From Cryptomeria japonica (Eukaryota > Streptophyta > Pinopsida > Cupressales > Cupressaceae), in assembly GCF_030272615.1 (NCBI RefSeq), contig NC_081415.1:601483644-601547643 (forward strand): DNA of 64,000 nt, read 5' to 3'. How positions within the stretch are numbered: position 1 is the first letter of the stretch; the number at the start of each line of letters is the position of its first letter. Both the position numbers and the translations under genes were made by a program. The notes under the pieces are model-generated. The model did no database searches, was not told where the DNA came from, and was given only the letters and a program-made list of their open reading frames with translations. Shown in pieces: positions 36,680-47,372 of this stretch.

Positions 36680-37058
36680 TTAAAGCAACATTAGCTAGGA
36701 AATCTGCCATAATATTTTTTGTTCGCTCTATCCAATTGATAGAAAAGGCATCAAAATATTCAATAACATCCCAAACAGCATGCTTGTACTGCTTCAATTT
36801 ATCATTCTTGGATGCGTATTTAGATCTTACCTGAGAGACAACCAGCTCTGAATCACCCATCACTTTCAACAGTCAGATTCCATGCTTTTTTGCAACCTCA
36901 AGTCCTAATAACAGGGCCTCATACTCTGGAGTATTATTTGTGCACTGGAATGCCAATAAGAATGAATATTTAAAGGTTATACCTGATGGGGATACAAAAA
37001 GAACCCCTGCTCCAGATCCTTCTTTGGAACAAGCTCCATCAAAGTACATCTGCCACAA
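36680..37058 (-). other. Additional RNase H domain placed before the reverse transcriptase
   Basis: Within Gag-Pol, between protease and RT. The four catalytic acidic positions are present: Asp in YFDGACS, Glu in NTPEYEALLLG, Asp in GDSELVVSQV and Asp in NIMADFLANVA. The fold order matches plant-type or archaeal-type RNase H. In the Tat/Ogre elements I know of, the extra RNase H sits after the native RT-RNase H pair, so this placement is unusual. Confidence 0.8.
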
Positions 37059-40000
37059 CCCATACTGCTATGCTTGTAGCTCGACTACAATTGGGTCAGT
37101 GTTCTTCAACTAAGGTGATACTGGCTGAAGTCTGAAGTTATCTAAATCCACATCAATCATACAATTAAGCATACTAGGGTCCACCTTTTCAATTACCTTA
37201 GGAGCTCATGGCTCCCTGTATAGTTTGACCTGATTGCCACCAATAGGAATAGTAGCATAAGACAAGGCCAGTTGAAAATTTCCCCCCACTGTTGCTGCCC
37301 ACTGCCTAGAAAGCAACATGCCATAATGGGGTTTAGTATCAGTGACAATAACATCCATTTTATAAGTAGCTTTAGGAAATGCAGCTATTTTTACTTCTAC
37401 ATCTTTCATTGTACCTATCACAGGCACTTCTTTGTTATCCATGGCATAACATTTCCCATACACAGTAGTTACTGACAATCCCAATTCTTTCATAACACCA
37501 TAGGGCATTACACTAGCAGCTGCCCCTGAATCTATCATGCAGTTTTTAATTAACCGGTTATTGACTAGCAAAGTAACATAGAAGGGATCCACCTGAGAAG
37601 GCTCCTGAGTAATAGTGGTTCCAACATATACCTCTGGGGTTTGGAACTCTTGATCCTTTCCAACTTTATCCGAACCGGTGGGTAATACTAAGTTGTTATC
37701 AAATATACTAGAGAATAAAGACAAAGATGCATCCTTATGTTCTTTAATCTTTAGCAATTCTATTAATGGAACAGTGACTTTCATTTGAGTTAAAGCTTGG
37801 GCCATATCAAATGCAGAATTATTACATTTTCCAGTATTAACCTTAACCTTTTCTGTTTTGAATTGACTGGCCTTCTTCTCCATTTTTGCCTTTTGCACAT
37901 CACCAGCATTTTGGTCATCTATGCTTTTAGGTAAGTCCTTAACTTGTTCCTCTTTTTCTTGACTGGCTTTAAGAATAGCAGTAACACTGCTTGATGCCCC
38001 TTTCTTTGTGACTTCTTTTACAAACATAGAACCAGGCTCACCTTGATCAGTGTCTCTCTTGGTGCTTCTCAGATGGTAGTTATGTTTTGCTTTAGCGATT
38101 GCAGCCTTAGTGAGATTTTTAACTTCTTCCTCACTAGGCCTCCTAAGATGAACTTCTTCATCTTCAATTGTTACCACATTCAAGGTAGGATGCCAACTTA
38201 AGGCTAACTGTCCTTGCACTAACTTTTCATTATCCAGCACATCACTGTATTCACTTTGCATAGATTCCTCATCACTTTCTATGATGGTTTCAAACATATT
38301 AATGTCAGGCTCTGCTTCTGGCCTCATAGATTCTTCTAAAGCTTGAGCCACTGCACACTGATGAGGAGAATGTGGTCCATCACAAGCAATACACCAAGGA
38401 GTATTTTCTATATTATTAACAGTTTTCCCTTTCAAAGGATCTGGTGTGTCTTAGCTTTGGGCAATTTTAGGCTTCTCAACTTGGGGTTTACCATCCTTCC
38501 AATTTGTATTGTATGGCATATCATGTAATCTAGGAGGTCTATCCTGCCAGTTATAGTGGGGCTTATCATTTTTGTTGACCTTAGCAGTCAAATCTTTCAT
38601 AGCAGTAACCAGTTTTTCTATTTTATCCTCCTCTTTAACAACTTTGTTAGGTTGCTGTTTGGTTTCATGCCATAATCTACCATCTGTTCTTCTTCCTAAT
38701 TTTCCATATACTTTTCTATTACTTTCTACATTTATGGCAATTCTAAAAGCATCCCTCAGGTTATGAGGATTTTTATCTCTCAAGATATAAGCCATCTTGG
38801 AATCAAATGCATTATAATATATATTAAGGCACATATTGTCATCTAGCCTCATTACCTGATACAATCTATGCATAGCTTTCTGGAATCTAGCATTGAAATC
38901 AGTGACTATTTCATTTTCAGATTTTCTAATGTTATTTAACTCATTCAGCATGAAACTCACATTAGTCTTATCACCGTACTGTTCTTGAGAGCAATTTTTG
39001 AACTCTTCCCATGAACCTATACTAGCTACTGGAAGACCTATGTACCAATCTCTTGCATCATCAACCAGGGATTGAACAAACAGTTTCATAATGACATCTT
39101 CATCTGCTATCTCATAATCATTTATCAGATCCCCAAACGATTTCAGATGTTCTTCAGCACTGACTGCATTGTTCCCAGCAAACTTATGGAGTTTGTCTCT
39201 TAGCTCAATGGGAACATGATTTGGATACCCTGGGATCCCATCAAAAAACAATTGCCTATATTGTTCTAGATTGATTGGCCTTCTTTGAAAAGGGGAAACA
39301 GTACTATTATTCCCTATGATCATTTTAGTTTTTGGGACTGGGGATTGAGATGTTTGGGTGTACTGTTTATTTGAAGGTATCTGACTTGCTGAGGTAAAGT
39401 TAGTATGTACTGCAGGTTGAGTATTGACCTGAGGAAAAGAGATGTGTTGGGGATTAGGCTTGCTAAGATCTTCCAATGGGAATGTAATAGGGGGAGCTTT
39501 TAAGTAGTTTATCTTTCTTTTAACTTCCTGATTTGCTGCTTCTAACTCAGCCTTTTCCAATTCCATTTGGAGGTCTTCCTTTTCCTTTCTCATCCTTTCC
39601 ATCTCTCTCTCATGTGCTAGGATCCTATGAGAAATCCCTTCTGCAGTTTTAGACTCTACTTCATCATCTACCCATATCTATTTCCCTTTGTCTAAACTAA
39701 CTTTAGGAAGTTGGGAGTCATTAGATACTTCCTTACTTGGCTGGGCTACTGACTTAGAAGCTGGTCTAATTTTAGGGATTAGGATCTCCCTAATCACTGG
39801 GCCTTCCTCATCACCTTTTTCCTTTTCCTTAGCAAGCACTTCAAGATCAGCTATCTATCTAAGAAGCCTATCTCTCTCCATTATTTTGGCTTTAAATTCC
39901 TTTTCCTTATTTGCCTCCTTTTGGGCTCTCAGGGATATTAAATGATGAACTCTTTTGTTTAACTCTTCAATCTCTTGAGACATTTTATCCTCATCAGGAT

Positions 40001-40590
40001 AATTTTCTTCAGAGTCTGATGCATTAATTTGATCTATGTCAATCAGACTAATGTTCCCATCTACCATCCTAGGAATAGAGTGCCTAATTGCATTTGAACT
40101 GGTTCTATCTTTTATAGAAACACTAACATGAGATAGGTCTCGACTTAAAATAGGTGCATCATCAATATTTCCAAACAATCCTGAATGGAAACCTAAAATA
40201 TCATGCTCTGAATCTCTAGAAGATGAATTTGACTTTGCATAGACAGGTCGATCAGGCATCTTACCAGTATTGTTGCTTTTCTGCACCCACACTGCATTTG
40301 ATGGCTCATGCATCGCAGATCTCTTCTGGCCTCTTCGTGACTACTCTGGCAGACCTTCTTGCAAGGTTTCACGAGGATGTTTCTTCATGAATGATCTTGT
40401 GTTCTTATTTCCTTGCATCTTGCTTGTCTTTCTTTTAGAAAATTCGTATTCTCACAAGGACTGGTTCAATAGTAACAGAGTCGCCACCCACAAAACTATG
40501 GGAAAAACAAAAACAAGCAGTCTTACTCACAACACAACAATACTCTCCACAAGTCTCGATGCAGATCTATATCTTTATCTTTGTTATAAC

Positions 40591-40611
40591 TGGTCCCCAA
40601 CGGAGTCACCA
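40591..40611 (-). other. Primer-binding site of the gypsy element
   Basis: The minus strand reads TGGTGACTCCGTTGGGGACC, four bases downstream of the 5' LTR end. The TGGYGACTCCgntGGGGA pattern is a known primer-site type among plant Tat-like gypsy elements. A second similar sequence (GGTGGCGACTCTGTTACT) lies further into the leader, around 40470-40490. Confidence 0.7.
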
Positions 40612-41551
40612 CTTTTCTTGTCCTCAAAATTTGATTCCCTTCAATGTCCTTAAGATAATATGGTCTAAACTGGGTGCAGAGAAAACATCAAAGATAAGGA
40701 AATTCCAGAGACAACATATGACAAGGTTTGATTTAAACCTTCTACACTTCGGGCTTCCTTAGAGCCTAGGTGGGTATACCTTTGTGAATTAACTTCACAC
40801 TTTTAAACAATAAACCCACAGCAAACCAGTCCAGAAAACCAGTGGATTCATTCACCTTGAAATCAACTGAAAACAATGAATAGAAACTGTACTTAACTTC
40901 AGCATTTTTGATCAACAAAGTATGCAATAAACAACCTCGATTAACACCAGTGCCTTATCCAAGATTACAGAGTCACTTAAATTCAAATAACACTTCTGAA
41001 ACAATATATCCTTATGCTTCCCGTCGGCTTGGTTTCCACTAATCCTGTTATATCCCTGGCACATACAAGAATTCAATCATTCTAGACTAAGCTATGGTCC
41101 TCAAAATTCACAGTTCCCTCCAAAGAATTTACTAGTATGAGTGATCTCGCGTATTTAATTTCCCTTCTAAAGAGAAAAGCTAACTAACACTTATACTGAG
41201 ATTGCTTTGCCATTCCTTTCAAACTAAACAACCCTGGATTATTTAGAATAAAGACAGTAAATAAATTTGTGAACAAACGTGAAGACAACACATAACTTTT
41301 ACTCAAAACCGATGGCCTGTATATTGATATTCATTTCAAAGAGTATTACAATAAATTCTGATTCTCCATTAGACTTAGAAAAGCTCAGATAAATTTTTGC
41401 AGCGTTTTCTTACAAAATTCTGTGACCCCCCTCCCTCTAGTCCTTGTATCCATTTATAACAACATGGATGCACAAAGCTTCGGACTTCTCGAGGAGAGTT
41501 TGTTACAATTATTTCCAAAATTGATGAGGTTACAATTTTTACGTGAAACAG

Positions 41552-44500
41552 TTATGCGCTCTTTTCAGCCTCTGCACTCTGTTCAATAGGTTGTTCAGTT
41601 GCAACCTCTTCTGGCTTTTCAGGGGTGCTCTCCAACTGCTCCGGATCATGGGTGGAATATTTCACTTCCCACTCATTATATGTCTCTTTTGTCGGCCATG
41701 AAAAATTAATCACATCATCTTTACTTTTAGTCAACCTTTTCCAAGAATTTCTCAGTTTGTTGACTTCTGAATTATGAAAACTATAGTGTGACTTAATTTT
41801 TTCTATTTCCTGTATTGTTATAACAAAGAAAGAGGTATCATCAAGATCAATGATTCCCTTTACCCTTGCTGACAATTTGACTTCTATCTCTTTAAGCCAT
41901 ATTTGCTTATCTTTCAACTGATCCGGATTGGCAAAAATTCCTGGGAGCAACTCACAAACTTGATCAGTGTATTCCTTCTTAAGTAATTTAACCCTTCTTT
42001 CCACATTATCCACTTCTGTTGCCAATTGCAATAAGATCTTAGCGATATCAGAAGTGGATTTGATAATGGGGTTAGCTCTTGCTTCATCACAAGATACACA
42101 CATGAACTCTAGATCTTGCTCCCTAGGCCTCCATCTGTCAAAAATGGGTGTCAAAATGGCCTTATCTCTCCTTAATTCATTCCATATCTCCATGACCCTT
42201 CCCACACTATTGTGAAGTAGTGAGGCATTTATAGTATCTGCAAAATTGGAGATTGTGGCTTTTATTTTCTCCTCATACTTCCCTGCATAAAAGGCCTGAG
42301 CTTGCTTTAGGTTCTCCAATTCTTGGGGAGTTATCTCAATCATTTGGGAGCTGGAAGGTGGAGGAGATGGTGGGAGCTCAATAATGGGGCTAGTAGGTGG
42401 AGGTCTTGTAGGAGAAGAAGCAATCATCAATGTTGAAGACTCACCTTGTTGGCGTTGTCCCATCAGCTGGCTCTGCAATTTGGCAATGATGCTATCCTTG
42501 CCTCTTACCTCCTCCTTGGCACTGTCATAAGCCTTCAAAACTGTTTCCAATTTAATCTAGAGGGCCTCCTTTTCTTTGGCTTCCTTCTCAGCCACTGCAA
42601 CAATAAATTTTGCAGTTTCTAGCATAGTGCTAGCAGCCTCTACTACCCCTGTACTCTGTACTCTTTTGACCATCAATCCACCAAGGTGACTTGACCCTGA
42701 AGTGTCTTTACCTTTCTTGTCCTCATTTCTTTTGAGGGACCACATAACTAGTGCAGCATTGTCCTTACTGAATGTAACCCCTTCCATGGGTTTAGTCTCT
42801 TTTCTTACTGCATCTAGCACCAGAGCATCAACAATATTTCATTCTGGTAAAATGAGCACTCCAGCTTGTGCTACTAGATTCCTTCCCCATTCAGGAGTGA
42901 TGGTTTTGAATTCTTCTATCATCTCCTATTTTATTTCTTCTTCCACTGAGGCTGGATCTTTGTTAGGCTGCTCTGCCTTTCTTGTTTCACATCTAGCATT
43001 ATATGTATCTATATGTTGCTTCCAGACAAATTGCATGAATGCTTCAGATGTAACAAAGTTATCATCAGCTAAAAAGGCAATACTGGCCTTCTTTATCTCA
43101 AGATCCCACTCCTAGCCCTTAAGTTTAGTTAAGGTGATGTCCATTTGTGCTTCAGTGGTCTCTTCTGGCATCCCTTCTTCCACCTCATCATAAGTGTAGG
43201 CAATTTCCCCCAAGCTGCCCAACTGTGAGAGGTATTCAGTTGCTGCTTGTTCATCTCCTATGTAGATAGGGGATTGGGATGGGGAATACAAGGGTGTATC
43301 TGATTGCACTTCCTTCCACACCCTTTGCTTCTTTGGGCTGTCCTGGATGTCAATGACATCTTGCACCTTCCTCTTTCCTTTGGATGAAGAGGGCTCCCTT
43401 GTTGTAGGCACCAGCACACTGTAACCTGATTTCTTATGCAGGGTGTAGTCACCAGGAGGGATTGCTTTAGTGGAAGCTGACTTGCCCAAAATCATTCTAG
43501 CCTTTTCAGGGTTGCTCTTAATTACAGCTTCCCTCTTTTCCTTTAGTGTTTGCATCACATCTTCGAAGCAAACAATCAAAAAATTTATTTTTTCTTCCAA
43601 TGGGAAGAAGCTAGACAATGGGTCATAGATAGCATCAAATTGATGCACAAAATCCAAGGCTTTCTTGTAAGCCACCCATTTTTCTTTCCTCAACTCCTGT
43701 TCATCTAAATCAAATTCATTCCTGATGAGGTCTTCAGGAAAGTGGAATTGATGAGGCCTACCTCTGCATGCTACCTTCTTCCTAAACACACCATTGTAAA
43801 AGTCCTCTGGATCAGCACATCTGGACACTACAGTGGATAAATGGTAGGGTTTGAGGAAATCCTCAAAACAATTCCAGCCTCCCTTTGTAATTACAAATTG
43901 ATGAGCTATTGTAGCTTTAGGGAAAATAGTCCCTTTACCTTTTCCTGTTAGCTCTGCCTCTTGTAGGCCACCAATTTGTCTAAGGATCTCAGCTATCCCC
44001 ACTTTGAGAGGGACCTGGTATGGTAACAAAAATGGGGTGCCTCTAAAACCAAAAACTCTGAAAACCGTGGAGACCGGATATAAGTACATGTCACCCCAGT
44101 TATGAACAATTTTGATGTTCTCTGCGAATTTTTTGGCCTTAGGAATTCCAGAAGAACCTTGGGGACTCTTGGGTTATCAGAGCAAAGGAGAGTCCTTATT
44201 TTGGATGCAAAATATTTATTGAACTTTAGGAAACTAGCATCCTCTCTGTCCCATGACAACACAGTGCTCCATAGTTGTACTGGCATCTTCTCTCCTTCCT
44301 TCTCTTTTACCAGGTCCATTCCACTGGCGAAATAATCACCACCTTTGAAGAGGAAAAGGTGCATCAAGAGTGAATACCATCCGAATGGCCTATCCAGCTT
44401 CCCATTTTTTATTCCTATCAACCCTCCATGGATAGCATCGGCAATATAAGAAGCATAATCAAATGTAATAGCAAGAGAAGGATTCAAAATCTGAACAATC

Positions 44501-45123
44501 ATTAACAAGTAATGATTTGGCATATTTGCTTCAGCATCCTCTCCTAGAACTTGGCAAAGTGCCCAATACATGCCTTTAACCCTTAAGGTAAACATACTCA
44601 ATGAAAAAGGCTCTTGTGTGTTGGGCCCTACAACTGCTAACCCTCCTATTTTTAGGAAAAGTTCTTTAAGAGGCCCATTCCTAAGATGACTCTTCTGTGC
44701 ACTGTACACTTGGGCTAATTGTGTGAAATTTATGGGTTCCAGGAAATATGTGAACTCATTGAGCCCAAACGTTGTTCTCATTTCCTCTGCCTTGATTTCC
44801 ACAAGGGTTTTTCCATTAACATCCCGGATGCATCTCGTGACTGAATCATAGTTCACTGCCATTTGGGTTAACAAGTCTGTATCCATGAACACCCCTGGGA
44901 CTACCAATTTCCTGACATCTAGTTCCCAAATGCTATTTTGAGGAGCAGGAGAATTCCTCATCCCAAATCCGATTCTGAACAGCCCCAACCCAGACAGTCC
45001 AACCTGTGGGTCTCTTAACCAATTACCTTTGTCATATAATCCTTCTCCTATCTTCAAACGGGGTGCCCTGGGCACTAACTCTTTAGCCTTTGATGCCTGG
45101 TTAGTTGACAATGTCAACTGTTC
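41552..45123 (-). pseudogene. LTR-encoded ORF (5' LTR copy), start deleted
   Basis: Second copy of the 27889-31530 ORF. The ATG and first ~20 codons are lost in the deletion at about 45123. A one-base deletion near 44130 (aattttttgg against aattcttttgg in the other LTR) shifts the frame. There are TAG stops near 43112 and 42556 where the other copy has CAG. It shares two stops with the 3' LTR copy: TAG at 42926-42928 and TGA at 42839-42841. The remaining sequence is nearly identical in protein. Shared stops must predate this insertion or have been copied from the parent RNA. Confidence 0.75.
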
Positions 45124-45127
45124 TAAA

Positions 45128-45263
45128 AAATAGCGCCGACCCTCAGATCATCTCGCTATTTCGTGGCCTTAAAGGGTGAGCACTTTACCCTTGCGAAATA
45201 GCGCCGACCCTCAGATCATCTCGCTATTTCGTGGCCTTAAAGGGTGAGCACTTTACCCTTGCG
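45128..45263. repeat. Tandem 68-bp units carrying the LTR hairpin
   Basis: Two perfect copies of a 68-bp unit (AAATAGCGCC...CCTTGCG) lie at 45128-45195 and 45196-45263, followed by a partial third. The unit is essentially one hairpin module of the U3-like region. Two further separate hairpins lie at about 45489-45538 and 45850-45900. Confidence 0.9.
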
Positions 45264-46255
45264 AAATAGCGCCGACCGTCAGATCATCTCTGCAGTCGAT
45301 TGATATTTAACTCTTCGAAAAGGCTCTCAGAAATGGTGGGCCCACGGACACGTCATGGACATATGGCGCCTTGTCACTTTCGGATCTGACTTGTCGATTT
45401 CTCATTTGTCAAGCAGGAACCATAGGGACCCACAGTTTCCTTTTAGACCGCGTATCATCGAGACACGTGGACGGTTCTTGTTCATTTTTGCTATTTTGCG
45501 GCCTTAAGAAGTGAGCACTTTACCTTTGTGAAATAGCATGGGCCGTTAGATCATATTTCAAATTGATCAGCATTTAAACCCTTCGAAAAGGCTCTCAGAC
45601 ATGGTGGGCCTGCTGAGTCGTCACTAACACCCGGCACCTAGTCACCTGCTGCGCTGATTTGTCATTCTGTGGCCTGACTCATCTTTGGGGCCCACTTTTG
45701 AACCTTTAATCCTAACCCGCTGACTGTGGTGACTTGTGCCACGTGTTACCTTTTAATATGTCAGAAGAAAACCACGGGGGCCCCACTTTCTTTTACAGCC
45801 ACATCCTTTACTTCCTCCGTCATGACACATGGACGGCTGACATTCATTCTCGCTATTTCGCGGCTTTAAAGGGGAAGCATTTTACCCTTGCGAAATAGCG
45901 CCAACCATCGGATCCTTTCCCAAATTGATCGATGTTTACTGGGCCCGACACTTTAGAACGAAATAATATAAGGCGAATTTTTTTCAAATAATCAACGTAA
46001 CCGCCTAGGTTAATAACAAGGGGGGGACACTTCCCACGACCCCACGACCCATGACCTAAGTGAAATAAAGTAACGGCAAAATAGAAACCAAAGGGTTTAA
46101 ATTAAAAAGATAAGGTCTAAAACTTAAAAAACCCTTAAACCCTCTAGGTTTAAAATAAAGCTGAAGCACTTGGGACTACACCCTATTCAAAAAATTTCAA
46201 GGTACCACAGCCAATTATGGGGAAAGAAGAACCCAATTTTAAAACATTGATAACA

Positions 46256-46260
46256 CCTTG
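46256..46260. other. Target-site duplication CCTTG (right copy)
   Basis: Matches 26948-26952. Confidence 0.92.
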
Positions 46261-46837
46261 CAGATTGGAAGAAACAGTAACCAATTACTCTAATTGCAAA
46301 CTTGAGTTCTGCATCAGTGACATTGTTCAATTTCAGTCCTCGGTAATCAGATTCTATTCTAGTTAGACTGATTAGCTCCTTCTGTGATATCATTTTCTGT
46401 GCTCGTGCATGATCATAGATAGGATACCCAGTGATCACATGAATTATTTCCTTAGTGATTTTGAATGGTTGCTCCTCTAGCCACATAAAATCATCATGTA
46501 CTCTGCTCAAGACAAACTTAACCTACTGGGGTTTGAACACACGGGGATAGGCTAGGGCTTCAGTTAATCCCTTGATTTTGATATGCTCGAATTTTCTATC
46601 CATTTTGCCATCAGTACAAAGTTCATCACATGTGTCACTAATCTCAACATGACCAAGTTCCTCAACATGACATTTGGTGAAGAATCTAACATCTTCAACT
46701 AACAAGACTTGATCTGGGATGAGTGAAAATGCAGTTTTGTCATCCGGTTCAGAGGTGACTTTGGGAGTCAAAGAATATTTTAGTGAGGGCTTCTCCACAT
46801 TTTTGACAACTATGGGATCTTGGATCTTGGGCACCAT
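46256..46837 (-). pseudogene. ORF2 of the non-autonomous element, 5' part
   Basis: The ATG at 46835-46837 opens a minus-strand frame of 194 codons up to the gypsy insertion, with one TAG near 46520. It begins with a basic/acidic mixed segment, then a globular part containing YDHARAQKMISQKELISLTR. It continues in frame at 26947. No known domain was recognised. It stands 0.5 kb downstream of gag in its element, where copia elements would carry integrase and RT. Confidence 0.65.
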
Positions 46838-47372
46838 TGTAGGTTTCAGGTAAAATTTAGCAAACTATCCTTACGGTTTACAAACAATTGATGCTTCACA
46901 CTCAGTATATAATAGCAATTTGATAAGATCAGAAACTAGCTTAACAATGTGAACAGATTTGATGTAAATACCTTGTAATTCACTCTGAATCAAGTTTGAT
47001 TGCCTTGATTTGCTCTACTCTGCTCTCTTGAAAACTTGGTGAATGAAAAAGACCATGAAAATACCTTTAAGTACTCAAAAATACCTTATTGGGCTCCGTG
47101 CAAGTTAAGTCAAAACATTAAATGCACTTGGTTCACCTTTTACTGATTTACTCCTTTTTCATTTTAATTGAGTAACCAAATTTCCTTCATTAACCAACTT
47201 GACAGGCTTTCTGTATACACCGACTTGATAGGTTTCCTATAAAGTACTTTGATAAAATTTCAAACTGACTAATAGCATCTTAACTATGTAGATTTTGAAT
47301 TTTGTACATAATAGAATAGGAACTATTATGATTTAACCTTTAGAAAATGCAGTCCCTTCATACCTTTTCTCA

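Larger units (their letters stand above)
33573..40418 (-). pseudogene. Gypsy Gag-Pol polyprotein, single frame with stops
   Basis: From the ATG at 40416-40418 the minus-strand frame holds to 33573 (about 2,280 codons) with seven or so single stops (near 40334, 39853, 38449, 37204, 36871, 35836, 35017) and no frame change. Gag core lies at about 39310-38750 (YRQLFFDGIPGYPN, LFVQSLVDDARDWY). The zinc knuckle is a CX2CX3HX4C variant at 38393-38355 (CIACDGPHSPHQC). Protease is at about 37550 (MIDSGAAASVM). A first RNase H (37058-36680) has intact D-E-D-D residues (YFDGACS, PEYEALLLGLE, GDSELVV, ADFLANVA). Reverse transcriptase (36190-35400) has RLCVDFRNLN, MDGFSGYNQ and a YQDD active site. A second RNase H (35300-35020) is degenerate. 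Integrase has an HHCC finger (34640-34500) and a D, D, E core (GIDFIGE, VMDNAMCF, NGQAESSNK). Gag and Pol share one frame. Confidence 0.9.
26953..46255 (-). mobile_element. 19.3 kb Ty3/gypsy retrotransposon with giant ORF-bearing LTRs
   Basis: Direct repeats 26953-33425 and 40616-46255 (plus-strand ends TGTTGTCC...GATAACA) enclose a 7.2 kb internal region with a single minus-strand gag-pol frame, and CCTTG duplications flank the whole. On the minus strand a TGGTGACTCCGTTGGGGACC primer-binding site follows the 5' LTR (40616-46255). Domain order is Gag, zinc knuckle, protease, RNase H, reverse transcriptase, degenerate RNase H, integrase, with no chromodomain seen. This points to a non-chromovirus lineage related to Tat/Ogre, which is inference. 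The LTRs are exceptionally long and each carries its own ~1,200-codon ORF. LTR similarity is high apart from one ~0.9 kb deletion, so the insertion is younger than its host element. Confidence 0.93.
40616..46255 (-). repeat. 5' LTR of the gypsy element (5,640 bp)
   Basis: Direct copy of 26953-33425 with scattered substitutions. It has a ~0.9 kb deletion that removes the leader and start of the LTR ORF, and a local 68-bp tandem amplification at the deletion point (45128-45263). It starts TGTTATCA and ends GAGGACAAGA on the minus strand. One base of the expected AACA terminus is changed. Confidence 0.92.

Noticed and set aside
36873-37058. Upstream RNase H as part of a second nested element
   Set aside because: It lies in the same uninterrupted reading frame as protease before it and RT after it, with no LTR or target duplication around it.
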